Assembly: GCA_017475005.1 (NCBI GenBank) | Contig: JAFVGI010000066.1 | Span: forward strand, 1 to 64,000 | DNA from: Prevotella sp. | GTDB taxonomy: Bacteria > Bacteroidota > Bacteroidia > Bacteroidales > Bacteroidaceae | DNA: 64,000 nucleotides | Direction of reading: 5' to 3' | Shown: positions 32,944-42,056 of the stretch, in pieces | Layout of the letters: each line of letters starts with the position of its first letter | Numbering within the stretch: position 1 is the stretch's first letter | Program-made: the position numbers and the translations under genes | Notes under the pieces: model-generated | What the model was told of the DNA's origin: nothing | What the model saw: the letters and a program-made list of their open reading frames with translations, nothing else | Databases searched by the model: none

Positions 32944-33789
32944 TCAAATCTTGTTTCGCGAAAAGCGGTTCATTATAAAGCGTCCGCTCAACGATAGGGT
33001 CAGCACTATTGCCGTCAGCACCACCGCCGCAGCGTATGCACGGTCCTGCACCTCCAACTGCGGAGCACTGAGCTGGAAGAATACACTCAACGGCAGCGAT
33101 GCCGTCTGCTGAGTGAGACTCGTCGGAATGCTGTCACTGAAACCCGCCGTGAACATGACACCCGCAGCATCACCAATGGCACGACCGATGCTCAGCAATG
33201 TTGCCGTAGCAATGGCAGGGGCTATCTGACGGATTACAACGCTGATGGTCTCAAGTCTGGTAGAACCGAGGCTGTATCCTGCCTCCAGCAAATCCTGCGG
33301 TATCGTCTTTGCCACCTCGTCCATCGAACGTATGAAGATGGGGATGATAAGCAGTGTCACCACGATGATGCCACCCAACAGCGACGTGCGAAGACCGAAG
33401 AATATCATGATGGTAAAACCGAAGGCACCATATACGATACTTGGAATACCGAACAGCACGTCATACGCCAGACGGGCAACGGCACCGAGCTTTGAGTGGG
33501 GCTTGAGATAGACATTCAGGTAGAACACCACTGGTATAGAAACCAAAAGACCTAGCACCGTAGCACCACCTACTATATATATCGAACCGACGATAGCATT
33601 AAGGAAACCGCCCTCCTTTCCGATATAGAAGCCACCACCCGGCAGCGACGACACCATCTCCCACGACAATACAGGCAGTCCTCGCTTAAAGACCGACCAG
33701 ATGACGCTGACCACAAAGAACAGCACCAGGGCAATGGAAGCATACATCAAGACCTTCCAAATCTTTTCTATGACAATAGCTCTTTTCAT
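32944..33789 (-). CDS. pstA: Phosphate ABC transporter permease PstA
   Basis: Inner-membrane permease subunit, 281 aa, six membrane segments; YDVLFGIPSIVYGAFGFTIM and EAGYSLGSTRLETISVVIRQ (EAA loop contacting PstB) are characteristic. Its start codon shares a base with the pstC stop. Confidence 0.93.
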   Translation of the reverse strand: MKRAIVIEKIWKVLMYASIALVLFFVVSVIWSVFKRGLPVLSWEMVSSLPGGGFYIGKEGGFLNAIVGSIYIVGGATVLGLLVSIPVVFYLNVYLKPHSKLGAVARLAYDVLFGIPSIVYGAFGFTIMIFFGLRTSLLGGIIVVTLLIIPIFIRSMDEVAKTIPQDLLEAGYSLGSTRLETISVVIRQIAPAIATATLLSIGRAIGDAAGVMFTAGFSDSIPTSLTQQTASLPLSVFFQLSAPQLEVQDRAYAAAVVLTAIVLTLSLSGRFIMNRFSRNKI

Positions 33790-34676
33790 TATCTCTGCAT
33801 TTTACGTAACACGAGTCGTGAGAACAGGTTAAACACCAGCACTACGAAGAACAATATGAATGCTGCAAACATCAATGCACTCTCATAAAGCGGCAGCGAC
33901 AGCATCTCTCCGTAGTTGTTTGCTATCAGTGCCGGAATGGGATAGCAGGCATTGAGCAGCGAAGTGGGTACGATGGCAAGGTTGCCGCAGACCATGATGA
34001 CGGCAATCGTCTCTCCCAAGGTACGACTGGCAGCCAATACGATAGCCGCAATGACACCCGGTGCCGTTTTTCGCAGAATTACATCCTTCGTCGTCTGCCA
34101 ACGCGTAGCACCTAACGACCATGCCGCCTCGCGGTAGTCGATGCTAACATTGCTGAAGATTTCGATAAACAAACTTACCAGCAGCGGTATCACCGTCACG
34201 CCGAGCACAATGCCCGTCGCCAGCACGGTATATCCGCTCGAATCACGATGCAACGATGGTGCAACCACATCTGCCACCCACGGCACAATGACCAGCATGC
34301 CCCATACACCATAGATAACCGACGGAAGACCTGCCAGGATGTCGAGCAGCGGAAAGACATATCGCTTCACCGACGTATGAGCATACTCCGTAAGATAAAT
34401 TGCCATCAGTAGCGAAATGGGAATGGCAATGCTAAGCGCCAGGAGCGACACGTCGAGCGTACCAATCAAAAAGGGAAAGAATCCGAACTTATTGCTCATC
34501 GGGCGCCACTCACCTTCCGTCAACAGGTCCCAAAGAGAATGCTCCTGCAAGATGGGCACCGACTTCAGGTACAGCCCCACCGCCATGGCGACAACTAAAA
34601 GCAGGCTGCTGACGGTCAATATGGCCATCAGCTGCTCTGCGATATGATCTTTTAGTAGTCTTTTATCCTTTGACAT
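33789..34676 (-). CDS. pstC: Phosphate ABC transporter permease PstC
   Basis: Partner permease, 295 aa; LDILAGLPSVIYGVWGMLVI, EAAWSLGATRWQTTKDVILR as EAA loop and AASRTLGETIAVIMVCGN are diagnostic. Six nt separate it from pstS. Confidence 0.93.
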   Translation of the reverse strand: MSKDKRLLKDHIAEQLMAILTVSSLLLVVAMAVGLYLKSVPILQEHSLWDLLTEGEWRPMSNKFGFFPFLIGTLDVSLLALSIAIPISLLMAIYLTEYAHTSVKRYVFPLLDILAGLPSVIYGVWGMLVIVPWVADVVAPSLHRDSSGYTVLATGIVLGVTVIPLLVSLFIEIFSNVSIDYREAAWSLGATRWQTTKDVILRKTAPGVIAAIVLAASRTLGETIAVIMVCGNLAIVPTSLLNACYPIPALIANNYGEMLSLPLYESALMFAAFILFFVVLVFNLFSRLVLRKMQR

Positions 34677-34682
34677 AACAGT

Positions 34683-35666
34683 TTATTTCTTCACGCCCAA
34701 CTTCTTCAGGCCGGCATCCAGTTTCTCCTGTGGTATGCCGATATATCCCTGAGGACCGTTTTCCTTCTGTCCGTCAGTAAGGATATACTCCAGGAATGCC
34801 ACTACGACAGGATTGGTAGGCACGCCCTTTGAAACAAAGTACAGGTCGCGAGCAGGAGGTGATGGATAGCGGCCATCGGCAATAGCCTTTACAACGTTCT
34901 CCTTGGTGTCATAGAAGTCCTCGTCTGGATCTATCTGACCATTCTCGTTCAAATCGATTGGAGCAATGGTAATACCAGGATTTGGTTTGCCTGTCTTTGT
35001 GTCGTAGGCATATCCGATGTTGTTCAAACCAAGACCATTTACATCCTTCTGAATAGCAGCAGCCAGGCCCGGATCACCAAATACAGCAGTTCCCTGAAGG
35101 TCTTCCTGCTTTTTACCGAGATACAGCGCCCATGTCTCAGCAGCACCGCAGGCATCACTGCGGGTATAAACCACTACAGGATTCTTGTCACCGGTACCGA
35201 CAACCTGACCCCATGTCTTTTTCTCGCCCTTAATCCACAGCGAAATAAAATCATCGCGCTTCACACCGTGCTTCTTCAAATCAGCAAGCACAGGGTTCTT
35301 GGCATTGATGGTTGGCACTACGGCATCCTTTGCCACAGCAAAACCTACTGCACCACGTTCTGTCTCTGCAGGACTGAGTTCACGGCTCACCATGCCGAAG
35401 TCCACTACCCCAGCGATAGCATCGGTAACACCCTTACCGGCACCGCCTGCTGAGACGTCAATCTTCACACCAGGATGAAGCTTCTGGAACTCACTGGCCC
35501 ATTGCACTGCCAAAGGATAGAGCGCAAAAGCACCAGACAAAGAGATTTCACCACTCAGTTCTTCATCAGAGCCAGCCTTTGATTCTTTCTTACCACCGCA
35601 AGCGGTCAGCGACAAGGTCAGCACTGCTGCACCTAATATCGCAAATAAATAATTCTTCTTGTTCAT
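34683..35666 (-). CDS. pstS: Phosphate-binding lipoprotein PstS
   Basis: Periplasmic phosphate receptor of the Pst importer, 327 aa; lipobox SLTAC (Cys23), then SGEISLSGAFALYPLAVQWA, GKGVTDAIAGVVDFGMVSRE and TRSDACGAAETWALYLG, which supply phosphate-coordinating residues. Type II binding-protein fold by family. Confidence 0.92.
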   Translation of the reverse strand: MNKKNYLFAILGAAVLTLSLTACGGKKESKAGSDEELSGEISLSGAFALYPLAVQWASEFQKLHPGVKIDVSAGGAGKGVTDAIAGVVDFGMVSRELSPAETERGAVGFAVAKDAVVPTINAKNPVLADLKKHGVKRDDFISLWIKGEKKTWGQVVGTGDKNPVVVYTRSDACGAAETWALYLGKKQEDLQGTAVFGDPGLAAAIQKDVNGLGLNNIGYAYDTKTGKPNPGITIAPIDLNENGQIDPDEDFYDTKENVVKAIADGRYPSPPARDLYFVSKGVPTNPVVVAFLEYILTDGQKENGPQGYIGIPQEKLDAGLKKLGVKK

Positions 35667-35682
35667 TGTTTTATTTGATTTT

Positions 35683-35715
35683 GAATAATGGATTATGAAT
35701 TATGAATTAAATTAG
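35683..35715. repeat. ATTATGAATTATGAATT repeat
   Basis: Fills the spacer between the porin stop and pstS; the porin stop codon lies at its edge. Confidence 0.65.
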
Positions 35716-36683
35716 AATTGCCATACAACCTGTGTCTCAAACTGGTTGGTATTCTTTGCCACCTTATTATTACTATATGTATAAGCGGCCTGGATGCGCA
35801 GTTTCTTCAGAGGCAAGATGTTTGCACCCACCTGGTAGTTCCACTGACGTTCGTCACCGTCGCGGTCAGCCTTGAAATAGTCAATACTTGCTATAGGCTG
35901 TACGACCTTCGACACCCAGTAGCCTGCCGTAGCATAGACACCATCGCTCTTCTTGCCTGCAGTATTACCGTTCAGATACTCACTGCGCAAGGTCAGCTTG
36001 TCGGTTTTATACTCCACACCGGCAGAGGTACGGATGCGCACATGCTCATCACCCTTTTCGCCATATACGCCCTGATAATGTCCAAAGCTAAAAGCCAGTT
36101 CCTTCACAAAAGGCCTGAACCATACCAGACCGGCAAAATCCTTTTTATTATTATTATCCTTGATGTTGATGCCGTTACCGTTAAACACGCCGACACGATA
36201 ACTAAACAGTTTGTTCAGCAAGTCACCATATAACGTGACGCCGACATCACGGCCATTGGCTTTCAAACCGCTCAAGTCGTTATAGCCATTCAACTTGGCA
36301 ACTGCTGCAGGGTTCTCGATAGTCAGCCATGTAGCAGGACCGTAGAGCGTCTCCTGAGAGTATGGCACTTTGTATTCACCTATCTGCACATTAACCTCCG
36401 GCAAAAGCTTCACCCTCAGGTAAGCATCTATCACCTTCACAGTTGTCTCATACTCAGCCTGGAACTTATAATCCAGCCTTTCACCCAATTCGCCATCAGC
36501 AGCCAGACGGACACGCCGTACATCAAAACCATGCGTATCACCTTCTTTGTCACTCCATGAATAGCGAACATTCACCAAGCCCGAAATCTTTGGGGCCTTC
36601 AATTCCTGGGCTGCCACTGGCAAAACAGATGCCACAGCCAACACGCCCGCAAGCGTCATCCTTAGTTTTCTTGATCTTTTCAT
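35712..36683 (-). CDS. Phosphate-selective porin (OprO/OprP family)
   Basis: Outer-membrane barrel for anion or phosphate passage. 323 aa; signal peptide cut near PVAAQ (residue 26), then alternating beta-strands such as VRRVRLAADGELGERLDYKF, INIQ-type strands and a terminal aromatic (QVVWQF), the usual BAM signal. The EYKVPYSQE and pipeline order porin-pstS-pstC-pstA-pstB suggest a complete phosphate entry route from surface to cytoplasm. Confidence 0.85.
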   Translation of the reverse strand: MKRSRKLRMTLAGVLAVASVLPVAAQELKAPKISGLVNVRYSWSDKEGDTHGFDVRRVRLAADGELGERLDYKFQAEYETTVKVIDAYLRVKLLPEVNVQIGEYKVPYSQETLYGPATWLTIENPAAVAKLNGYNDLSGLKANGRDVGVTLYGDLLNKLFSYRVGVFNGNGINIKDNNNKKDFAGLVWFRPFVKELAFSFGHYQGVYGEKGDEHVRIRTSAGVEYKTDKLTLRSEYLNGNTAGKKSDGVYATAGYWVSKVVQPIASIDYFKADRDGDERQWNYQVGANILPLKKLRIQAAYTYSNNKVAKNTNQFETQVVWQF

Positions 36684-36749
36684 ACCTAATTAAATTTGTG
36701 TTTATGTTGTTGTGTGTTAAAGAAAAATCTTTGTTCTGATTTCCGAGTG

Positions 36750-36757
36750 CAAAGGTA
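36750..36757 (-). promoter_or_regulatory. -7 box for the porin-pst operon
   Basis: Reverse strand TACCTTTG, 66 nt before the ATG; embedded in GCAAAGGTACGGCGA, also found at the pstB promoter. Confidence 0.6.
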
Positions 36758-36762
36758 CGGCG

Positions 36763-36793
36763 AAAAAAACACGCGGGCAATACCGCCCGCGTG
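36763..36793 (-). terminator. Terminator of the siroheme/sulfate operon
   Basis: CACGCGGGC (36770-36778) and GCCCGCGTG (36785-36793) with a T-run at 36763-36769 on the minus strand, 70 nt after the cysH stop. Confidence 0.8.
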
Positions 36794-36862
36794 GTAAATT
36801 AAATGCCTAATTTATGTGATGCCATGTGGCAAAACTTTGGTATATGTCCCATTTTTTCTTGG

Positions 36863-37573
36863 TCAGTGCCGCTGATGCAAGCCACATTCGCGATGGTCAG
36901 GCGACTCCCACCACCAGCGACCGGAGCGCACATCCTCACCTGGCTGAACAGCACGGGTACATGGCTCACAACCTATGCTTGGGTATCCGCGGTCATGCAG
37001 CTTATTATAAGGCACACTGTGCATCTTGATATAATCCCACACCTGCTGTTCCGTCCACGAGATGAGGGGATTCACCTTGATGAGCTGGTGCATCTCGTCC
37101 CACTCTACAACCTGCATATCCTGACGGGTAATGCTTTGTTCACGACGCAAGCCACATATCCATACATCAAGACCCTGAAAGGCACGCTTGAGGGGTTCGA
37201 GCTTACGAATCTGGCAGCAACGGTGACGGCTCTCAACACTATTATAGAAAAGGTTAATGCCCTCTTCACGCACCATCCGCTGCACTTCATGGTAGTCGGG
37301 GAAGAACACCTCTATCTTTATGCCGTATGTCATGTTCGTCTTTTCTATGAGTTGATATGTCTCAGGGAAGAGGCGCCCCGTGTCAAGAGTGAATATACGG
37401 GTATTTTTGTCTTGAGTGACAATGATATCCGTCAGTGTCTGATCCTCAATAGACAGAGAGGAAGAAAGAGCGATGCGCCCTTGGTATGCCTTGAGGAAAT
37501 AGCCGACGACCTCTTGGGCGGACGCATCGCGAAAACGTTCATTTAAATCACGTATGAGTTGTGTTCTTTCCAT
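36863..37573 (-). CDS. cysH: Adenylyl-sulfate (APS) reductase, CysH type
   Basis: Reduces APS to sulfite and AMP. 236 aa; PP-loop region ALSSSLSIEDQTLTDII, FTLDTGRLFPETY, then the cluster cysteines HRCCQIRK and GCEPCTR, which mark [4Fe-4S]-containing APS-specific reductases, and a C-terminal ECGLH with the catalytic Cys. The absence of a cysC kinase in the operon agrees with direct APS use. Overlaps cysN by 31 nt; last gene of the operon. Confidence 0.93.
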   Translation of the reverse strand: MERTQLIRDLNERFRDASAQEVVGYFLKAYQGRIALSSSLSIEDQTLTDIIVTQDKNTRIFTLDTGRLFPETYQLIEKTNMTYGIKIEVFFPDYHEVQRMVREEGINLFYNSVESRHRCCQIRKLEPLKRAFQGLDVWICGLRREQSITRQDMQVVEWDEMHQLIKVNPLISWTEQQVWDYIKMHSVPYNKLHDRGYPSIGCEPCTRAVQPGEDVRSGRWWWESPDHRECGLHQRH

Positions 37574-38871
37574 ATTGCTTCTGTTTTAATCATACCGGCA
37601 CCGACTGTTTCGTTGGTGTCAGGGTCAATAAAGATGACGCTACCCGTAATGCGGTTCTGGCGATAGTCATCAAAGGTGAGGTACTGTGCCGTATGGATGC
37701 TTATCTCAGCGATATCATTCATCCGCAGTTGTGCTACACCGGGTTCCTTCTCTAGTGTGTTGATATTACGGCGATAATTTATGGTGCGCACAATAGCGAT
37801 TGTCTCACAGGTTGTCTGACGTACAATATACCTTGAACGCGGTTGCAATGGTTGCTCATTAAACCAACATACATCAAGACGAATATCCTGCTCCAGATGT
37901 GGCTGTGGCTCATCTGACTTCACCAAAATGTTGCCACGCGAAATATCAATATCATCCGCTAACTGCAGGGTAATGCTCTGCGGCGGTGTCGCCTCGGTGA
38001 GTTCATCGGCAGCTTGTGTGATATGTGTCACAACAGACTCCAAACCCCTCGGCAATACCTTTACGCGGTCACCGACACGTATGACACCGCTGGCGACACG
38101 ACCTGCATAGCCTCGGAAGTCGGGAAAACGACTACTGATAGGACGTATTACATACTGTACTGGGAATCGGAAAGCACGCTGCACATCGGTCTCTACATTC
38201 GATGCTGACTTTCTGACAGGTACTGTTTCCAAAAACTCCAACAATGGAGCGCCCTTGTACCATGGTGTATGTTCAGAACGATTCACCACATTGTCACCTT
38301 CTTTTGCAGAAATAGGAATAAAGGTTACATTCTGGATATGCAGCGTCTTCGCCATCTGCTTATAGTCAGCCACAATCTTATTAAACACTTCCTCGGAGAA
38401 GTCGACAAGGTCCATTTTATTGACAGCCACCACAATGTTAGGGATACCGAGCAGCGATGAGATATATGAGTGGCGCACCGTCTGTTCCAACACCCCATGA
38501 CGGGCATCGACGAGAATGATACTAAGGTCAGCTGTCGAAGCACCCGTTACCATGTTTCGTGTATATTGTATATGTCCCGGAGTATCAGCAATAACGAACT
38601 TCCGTTTCGGCGTAGCAAAGTAGCGATAAGCCACATCGATGGTGATACCCTGTTCGCGTTCTGCTCGCAGGCCATCAGTCAATAGGGCCAGGTTCACTTC
38701 CTCGTTACCGCGTGATTTTGAAGCAGCCTCAACCGCCTCCAACTGGTCTTCAAAGATAGACTTTGAATCGTATAGTAATCGACCTATTAGTGTCGATTTG
38801 CCATCATCTACACTTCCCGCTGTTGAGAAGCGTAGCAATTGCATATCTAAATAACCTCTTTCTGTTGCCAT
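37543..38871 (-). CDS. cysN: Sulfate adenylyltransferase subunit 1 (GTPase)
   Basis: GTP-hydrolysing partner that drives ATP sulfurylase. 442 aa; GSVDDGKSTLIGRLLYD (G1), ADTPGH (G3), NKMD (G4), EREQGITIDVAYRYF switch region, followed by EF-Tu-like beta-barrel domains. No APS kinase domain is fused. Pairs with CysD 46 nt upstream. Confidence 0.94.
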   Translation of the reverse strand: MATERGYLDMQLLRFSTAGSVDDGKSTLIGRLLYDSKSIFEDQLEAVEAASKSRGNEEVNLALLTDGLRAEREQGITIDVAYRYFATPKRKFVIADTPGHIQYTRNMVTGASTADLSIILVDARHGVLEQTVRHSYISSLLGIPNIVVAVNKMDLVDFSEEVFNKIVADYKQMAKTLHIQNVTFIPISAKEGDNVVNRSEHTPWYKGAPLLEFLETVPVRKSASNVETDVQRAFRFPVQYVIRPISSRFPDFRGYAGRVASGVIRVGDRVKVLPRGLESVVTHITQAADELTEATPPQSITLQLADDIDISRGNILVKSDEPQPHLEQDIRLDVCWFNEQPLQPRSRYIVRQTTCETIAIVRTINYRRNINTLEKEPGVAQLRMNDIAEISIHTAQYLTFDDYRQNRITGSVIFIDPDTNETVGAGMIKTEAIWKEHNSYVI

Positions 38872-38874
38872 AAT

Positions 38875-38911
38875 TTCAATGTGAAATGTGAAACGTAAAA
38901 TGTGAAATATT
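38875..38911. repeat. GTGAAATGTGAAACG repeat
   Basis: Three to four units of a TGTGAAATGTGAAACG-like repeat between cysD and cysN. Confidence 0.65.
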
Positions 38912-38917
38912 CAACTA

Positions 38918-39817
38918 TCAAAAGTATCCAGCCTTCTTGCGGTCTTCCATGCTGGTTTCGCTGCGTTTATCATCTGCTCGTCCGCCTCGTTCAGTTACAC
39001 GGGTGGCAGCAATTTCCTCAATAATATCTTCCAGTGAGTGAGCTTCCGAAAGCGTCAGACCAGTACAGGTGATATCCCCGATGGTACGACAGCGCACATG
39101 TTTTGTCACAACCTGTTCTGTTGGTTTGAGTTTGATACATGGTTCAGCAGCCAACCACTGGCCATCACGTTCAAACACCTTTCGTTCGTGGGTGTAGTAA
39201 AGACTTGGCATCTCTATCTGTTCCTGCAGAATATACTGCCACACATCCATCTCCGTCCAGTTGGAGATAGGGAACACACGGAAATGCTCACCCATTGCTT
39301 TGCGTCCATTGAAGATATTCCACAACTCAGGGCGTTGATTCTTTGGGTTCCACTGGCCAAACTCATCACGATGGCTGAAGAAGCGCTCCTTTGCGCGGGC
39401 TTTCTCTTCGTCACGACGTGCGCCACCAATGGCGGCATCGAAATGATATTTCTCGATAGTATCGAGCAGCGTGGTGGTCTGCAATTTGTTACGTGAAGCG
39501 TAGTAGCCAGTTTCTTCCTTTACACGCCCTGTGTCAATACTCTCCTGCACGGAACCGACAATCAGTTCTGCACCGAGTTTGCTGACGAGTGCATCGCGGT
39601 AGTCGATGGTTTCCTGAAAGTTATGTCCTGTGTCGATGTGCAACAGGGGGAATGGAATCTTTGCAGGATAGAATGCCTTGTAGGCAAGGTGGACGATGAC
39701 TATTGAGTCCTTGCCACCGGAAAAGAGGATTACGGGGCGCTCAAACTGCGCTGCAACCTCGCGGAGTACGTAGATGCTCTCCGCCTCGAGTTCTTTCAAA
39801 TGTGTAATCATACTCAT
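38918..39817 (-). CDS. cysD: Sulfate adenylyltransferase subunit 2
   Basis: PP-loop ATP sulfurylase subunit that makes APS. 299 aa from MSMITHLKELEAES; this ATG gives the usual 4-nt overlap with hemL and the normal family length, unlike the longer frame to 40036, which is read through hemL in another frame. VILFSGGKDSIVIVHLA is the PP-loop; GGARRDEEKARAKER and ISNWTEMDVWQYI are diagnostic. Confidence 0.94.
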   Translation of the reverse strand: MSMITHLKELEAESIYVLREVAAQFERPVILFSGGKDSIVIVHLAYKAFYPAKIPFPLLHIDTGHNFQETIDYRDALVSKLGAELIVGSVQESIDTGRVKEETGYYASRNKLQTTTLLDTIEKYHFDAAIGGARRDEEKARAKERFFSHRDEFGQWNPKNQRPELWNIFNGRKAMGEHFRVFPISNWTEMDVWQYILQEQIEMPSLYYTHERKVFERDGQWLAAEPCIKLKPTEQVVTKHVRCRTIGDITCTGLTLSEAHSLEDIIEEIAATRVTERGGRADDKRSETSMEDRKKAGYF

Positions 39818-41094
39818 ACTATGCTTTCTTTTATTGATTTCAGTACATATTTCAATATATCGTCGTTGTGACACTCTGAGATGAAGTTGCCTTCGAACTG
39901 CGATGGTGATACGTATATGCCGCGCTCCAGCATTTTCTTGAAATAGCGTGCGAAGCGTTCTTGGCTGCTGCGGCGGGCGTCGGCGAAATTGCGGACGGGG
40001 TGTTCGTTGAAGAACAGGGTGAACATTGAGCCGCAATGGTTCAGCTGGATATCCTTGCCGCGGATGATGTCTTGCAGTTCTGTAATAAAACGGTTGCTGC
40101 GCTCTTCCAGTTTTTCGTAGAAACGGGGAAAGGTGAGTTGATGCAGCGTCTCTATACCGGCAGCCATCGCCACAGGATTTCCACTCAACGTGCCGGCCTG
40201 ATATACCGGTCCGTCGGGAGCTAACATCGCCATGATATCGGCCCGTCCGCCGAAGGCTGCTGCGGGGAAGCCGCCACCGACAATCTTGCCCACCGTAGTC
40301 ATATCGGGCTTGATGCCGAAGCGTTGCTGTGCGCCTCCGAAGGCCAGACGGAATCCTGTTATTACCTCGTCGAAGATGAGTATGGCGCCGTATTGTGCCG
40401 TCAGGCGGCGTGTTGCTTTCAGGAAATCTATCGTCGGCACTACAACACCCATGTTGCAGGCAACGGGTTCCAGGATGACGGCGGCTGTTGTGTCGCCATG
40501 ATTGCGGAAGTATTGTTCCAACGCCTCCACATTATTGTAAGGCAGGCATACGGTATGTTTCGTGAAATCATCTGGCACACCGGCACTGGAGGCGGTGCTG
40601 ATATTGGCTACTGCAGAACCGGCACTCACTAACAGGTGGTCGGCATGACCGTGGTAGTTTCCTTCAAACTTCACAAGGGTGTCACGCCCCGTATATCCTC
40701 GTGCCACACGGATGGCAGACATAGTGGCCTCTGTGCCGCTGTTGACAAAGCGTAGCCGTTCCATCGACGGAAAGGCTTCGCGGACACGTTCTGCCAATAC
40801 CGTCTCGGCTTCGCTGGGTATGCCGTAGCTGCTGCCGCGTCCTATGGCTTCGATGGCACGGCGACTGACGGCAGGATTGTTGTGGCCCAGAATAAAAACG
40901 CCCCACGACATGCAGAAGTCTATCAACGTATTGCCATCGATGTCTTCTATGTATGCACGGTTGGCCTGCTTGATGAAGAGGGGTGTAGTACCGACGCTGC
41001 GCAGGGCACGTACCGGACTGTTGATACCGCCGGGGATAACGCCCCGTGCCCGTTCAAAGGCCTGTTGTGATAAAGGTCTGTTGTTTATGCCCAT
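39814..41094 (-). CDS. hemL: Glutamate-1-semialdehyde 2,1-aminomutase
   Basis: PLP enzyme of the C5 pathway that makes 5-aminolevulinate. 426 aa; PGGINSPVRALRSVG, NSGTEATMSAIRVARGYTGR, FDEVITGFR and the Schiff-base lysine in TTVGKIVGGGFPAAAFGG. Partner of HemA upstream in the same operon. Overlaps hemB by 10 nt and cysD by 4 nt. Confidence 0.95.
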   Translation of the reverse strand: MGINNRPLSQQAFERARGVIPGGINSPVRALRSVGTTPLFIKQANRAYIEDIDGNTLIDFCMSWGVFILGHNNPAVSRRAIEAIGRGSSYGIPSEAETVLAERVREAFPSMERLRFVNSGTEATMSAIRVARGYTGRDTLVKFEGNYHGHADHLLVSAGSAVANISTASSAGVPDDFTKHTVCLPYNNVEALEQYFRNHGDTTAAVILEPVACNMGVVVPTIDFLKATRRLTAQYGAILIFDEVITGFRLAFGGAQQRFGIKPDMTTVGKIVGGGFPAAAFGGRADIMAMLAPDGPVYQAGTLSGNPVAMAAGIETLHQLTFPRFYEKLEERSNRFITELQDIIRGKDIQLNHCGSMFTLFFNEHPVRNFADARRSSQERFARYFKKMLERGIYVSPSQFEGNFISECHNDDILKYVLKSIKESIV

Positions 41095-42056
41095 CGCTGC
41101 TGATATTCTTTTGCGTAATACGTTATGATATACTGTGCACCGGCACGTTTGATGGCAATGAGGCTTTCGAATACCACACGCTGTTCGTCAAGAAATCCTT
41201 GCAGGGCAGCGGCTTTTAGCATGGCATACTCGCCACTGACCTGATATGCCACCATCGGCACTTGCGGAAACTTCTCTGCCGCACGGGCTATGATGTCGAG
41301 ATAAGGTATTGCCGGCTTCACCATCGTCCAGTCGGCACCTTCTTCTATATCCGCACCGATTTCCTCAAGGCCCTGACCATGTGTGCGATAGTCCATCTGA
41401 TAGGTCTTCCTGTCGCCGAATGACGGAGCAGAGTCGGCGGCATCGCGGAACGGGCCATAGAATGCGGAGGCATATTTGGCAGAGTATGCCAGCACCTTTG
41501 TCTTGCCGTCAAGTCCTGCCTCATGCAGCCGATGCTTGATGGCTTCCACCTGACCATCCATCATGGCAGAAGGGGCTACAAAGTCGGCACCGGCCTTTGC
41601 ATGCTGATATGCCATCTCCGCCAGCAGGGGCAGGGTGGTATCGTTATCCACATCGTGATGATGCAGCAGTCCGCAATGACCGTGACTGGTATATCCGCAA
41701 AGGCATACATCAGTGAAAACGACAGTCTGCGGCGAGGCTTGTTTTATTGCCCTCACGGCACGTACTATCAGGCTGTCGTCGGCATAGGCGGCAGTACCGC
41801 GCTCGTCCTTCACGTCGTCACTGACAACGCCAAAGAGCAGCACCTTGTCAATGCCTAATCTTTTTACCTCAAGTGTATCTTCTACGAGGGTATCAATGCT
41901 ATAGCGGTTAATACCCGGCATTGTGGGAACAGGTTCCACAATACCCTCTCCTTCCACCACGAAATACGGGTAGATGAAGTCTTGGACGCTGAGGGCCACA
42001 TCGGCATACTTATCCCGTGTGGTCTGGTCTGTCCTGAATGTTCTGAATCTTTTCAT
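41085..42056 (-). CDS. hemB: Delta-aminolevulinic acid dehydratase (porphobilinogen synthase)
   Basis: Condenses two ALA to porphobilinogen. 323 aa; zinc cysteines in DVCLCGYTSHGHCG, Schiff-base lysines in LAYSAKYASAFYGPFR and WTMVKPAIPYLD, and DFVAPSAMMDGQV. The start overlaps the 3' end of the hemC/SUMT/hemD gene by 47 nt. Confidence 0.95.
   Translation of the reverse strand: MKRFRTFRTDQTTRDKYADVALSVQDFIYPYFVVEGEGIVEPVPTMPGINRYSIDTLVEDTLEVKRLGIDKVLLFGVVSDDVKDERGTAAYADDSLIVRAVRAIKQASPQTVVFTDVCLCGYTSHGHCGLLHHHDVDNDTTLPLLAEMAYQHAKAGADFVAPSAMMDGQVEAIKHRLHEAGLDGKTKVLAYSAKYASAFYGPFRDAADSAPSFGDRKTYQMDYRTHGQGLEEIGADIEEGADWTMVKPAIPYLDIIARAAEKFPQVPMVAYQVSGEYAMLKAAALQGFLDEQRVVFESLIAIKRAGAQYIITYYAKEYQQRWA

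Noticed and set aside
39818-40036. Extended N-terminus of CysD
   Set aside because: These codons are an out-of-frame reading of hemL; the ATG at 39817 gives the normal family start and a 4-nt overlap.
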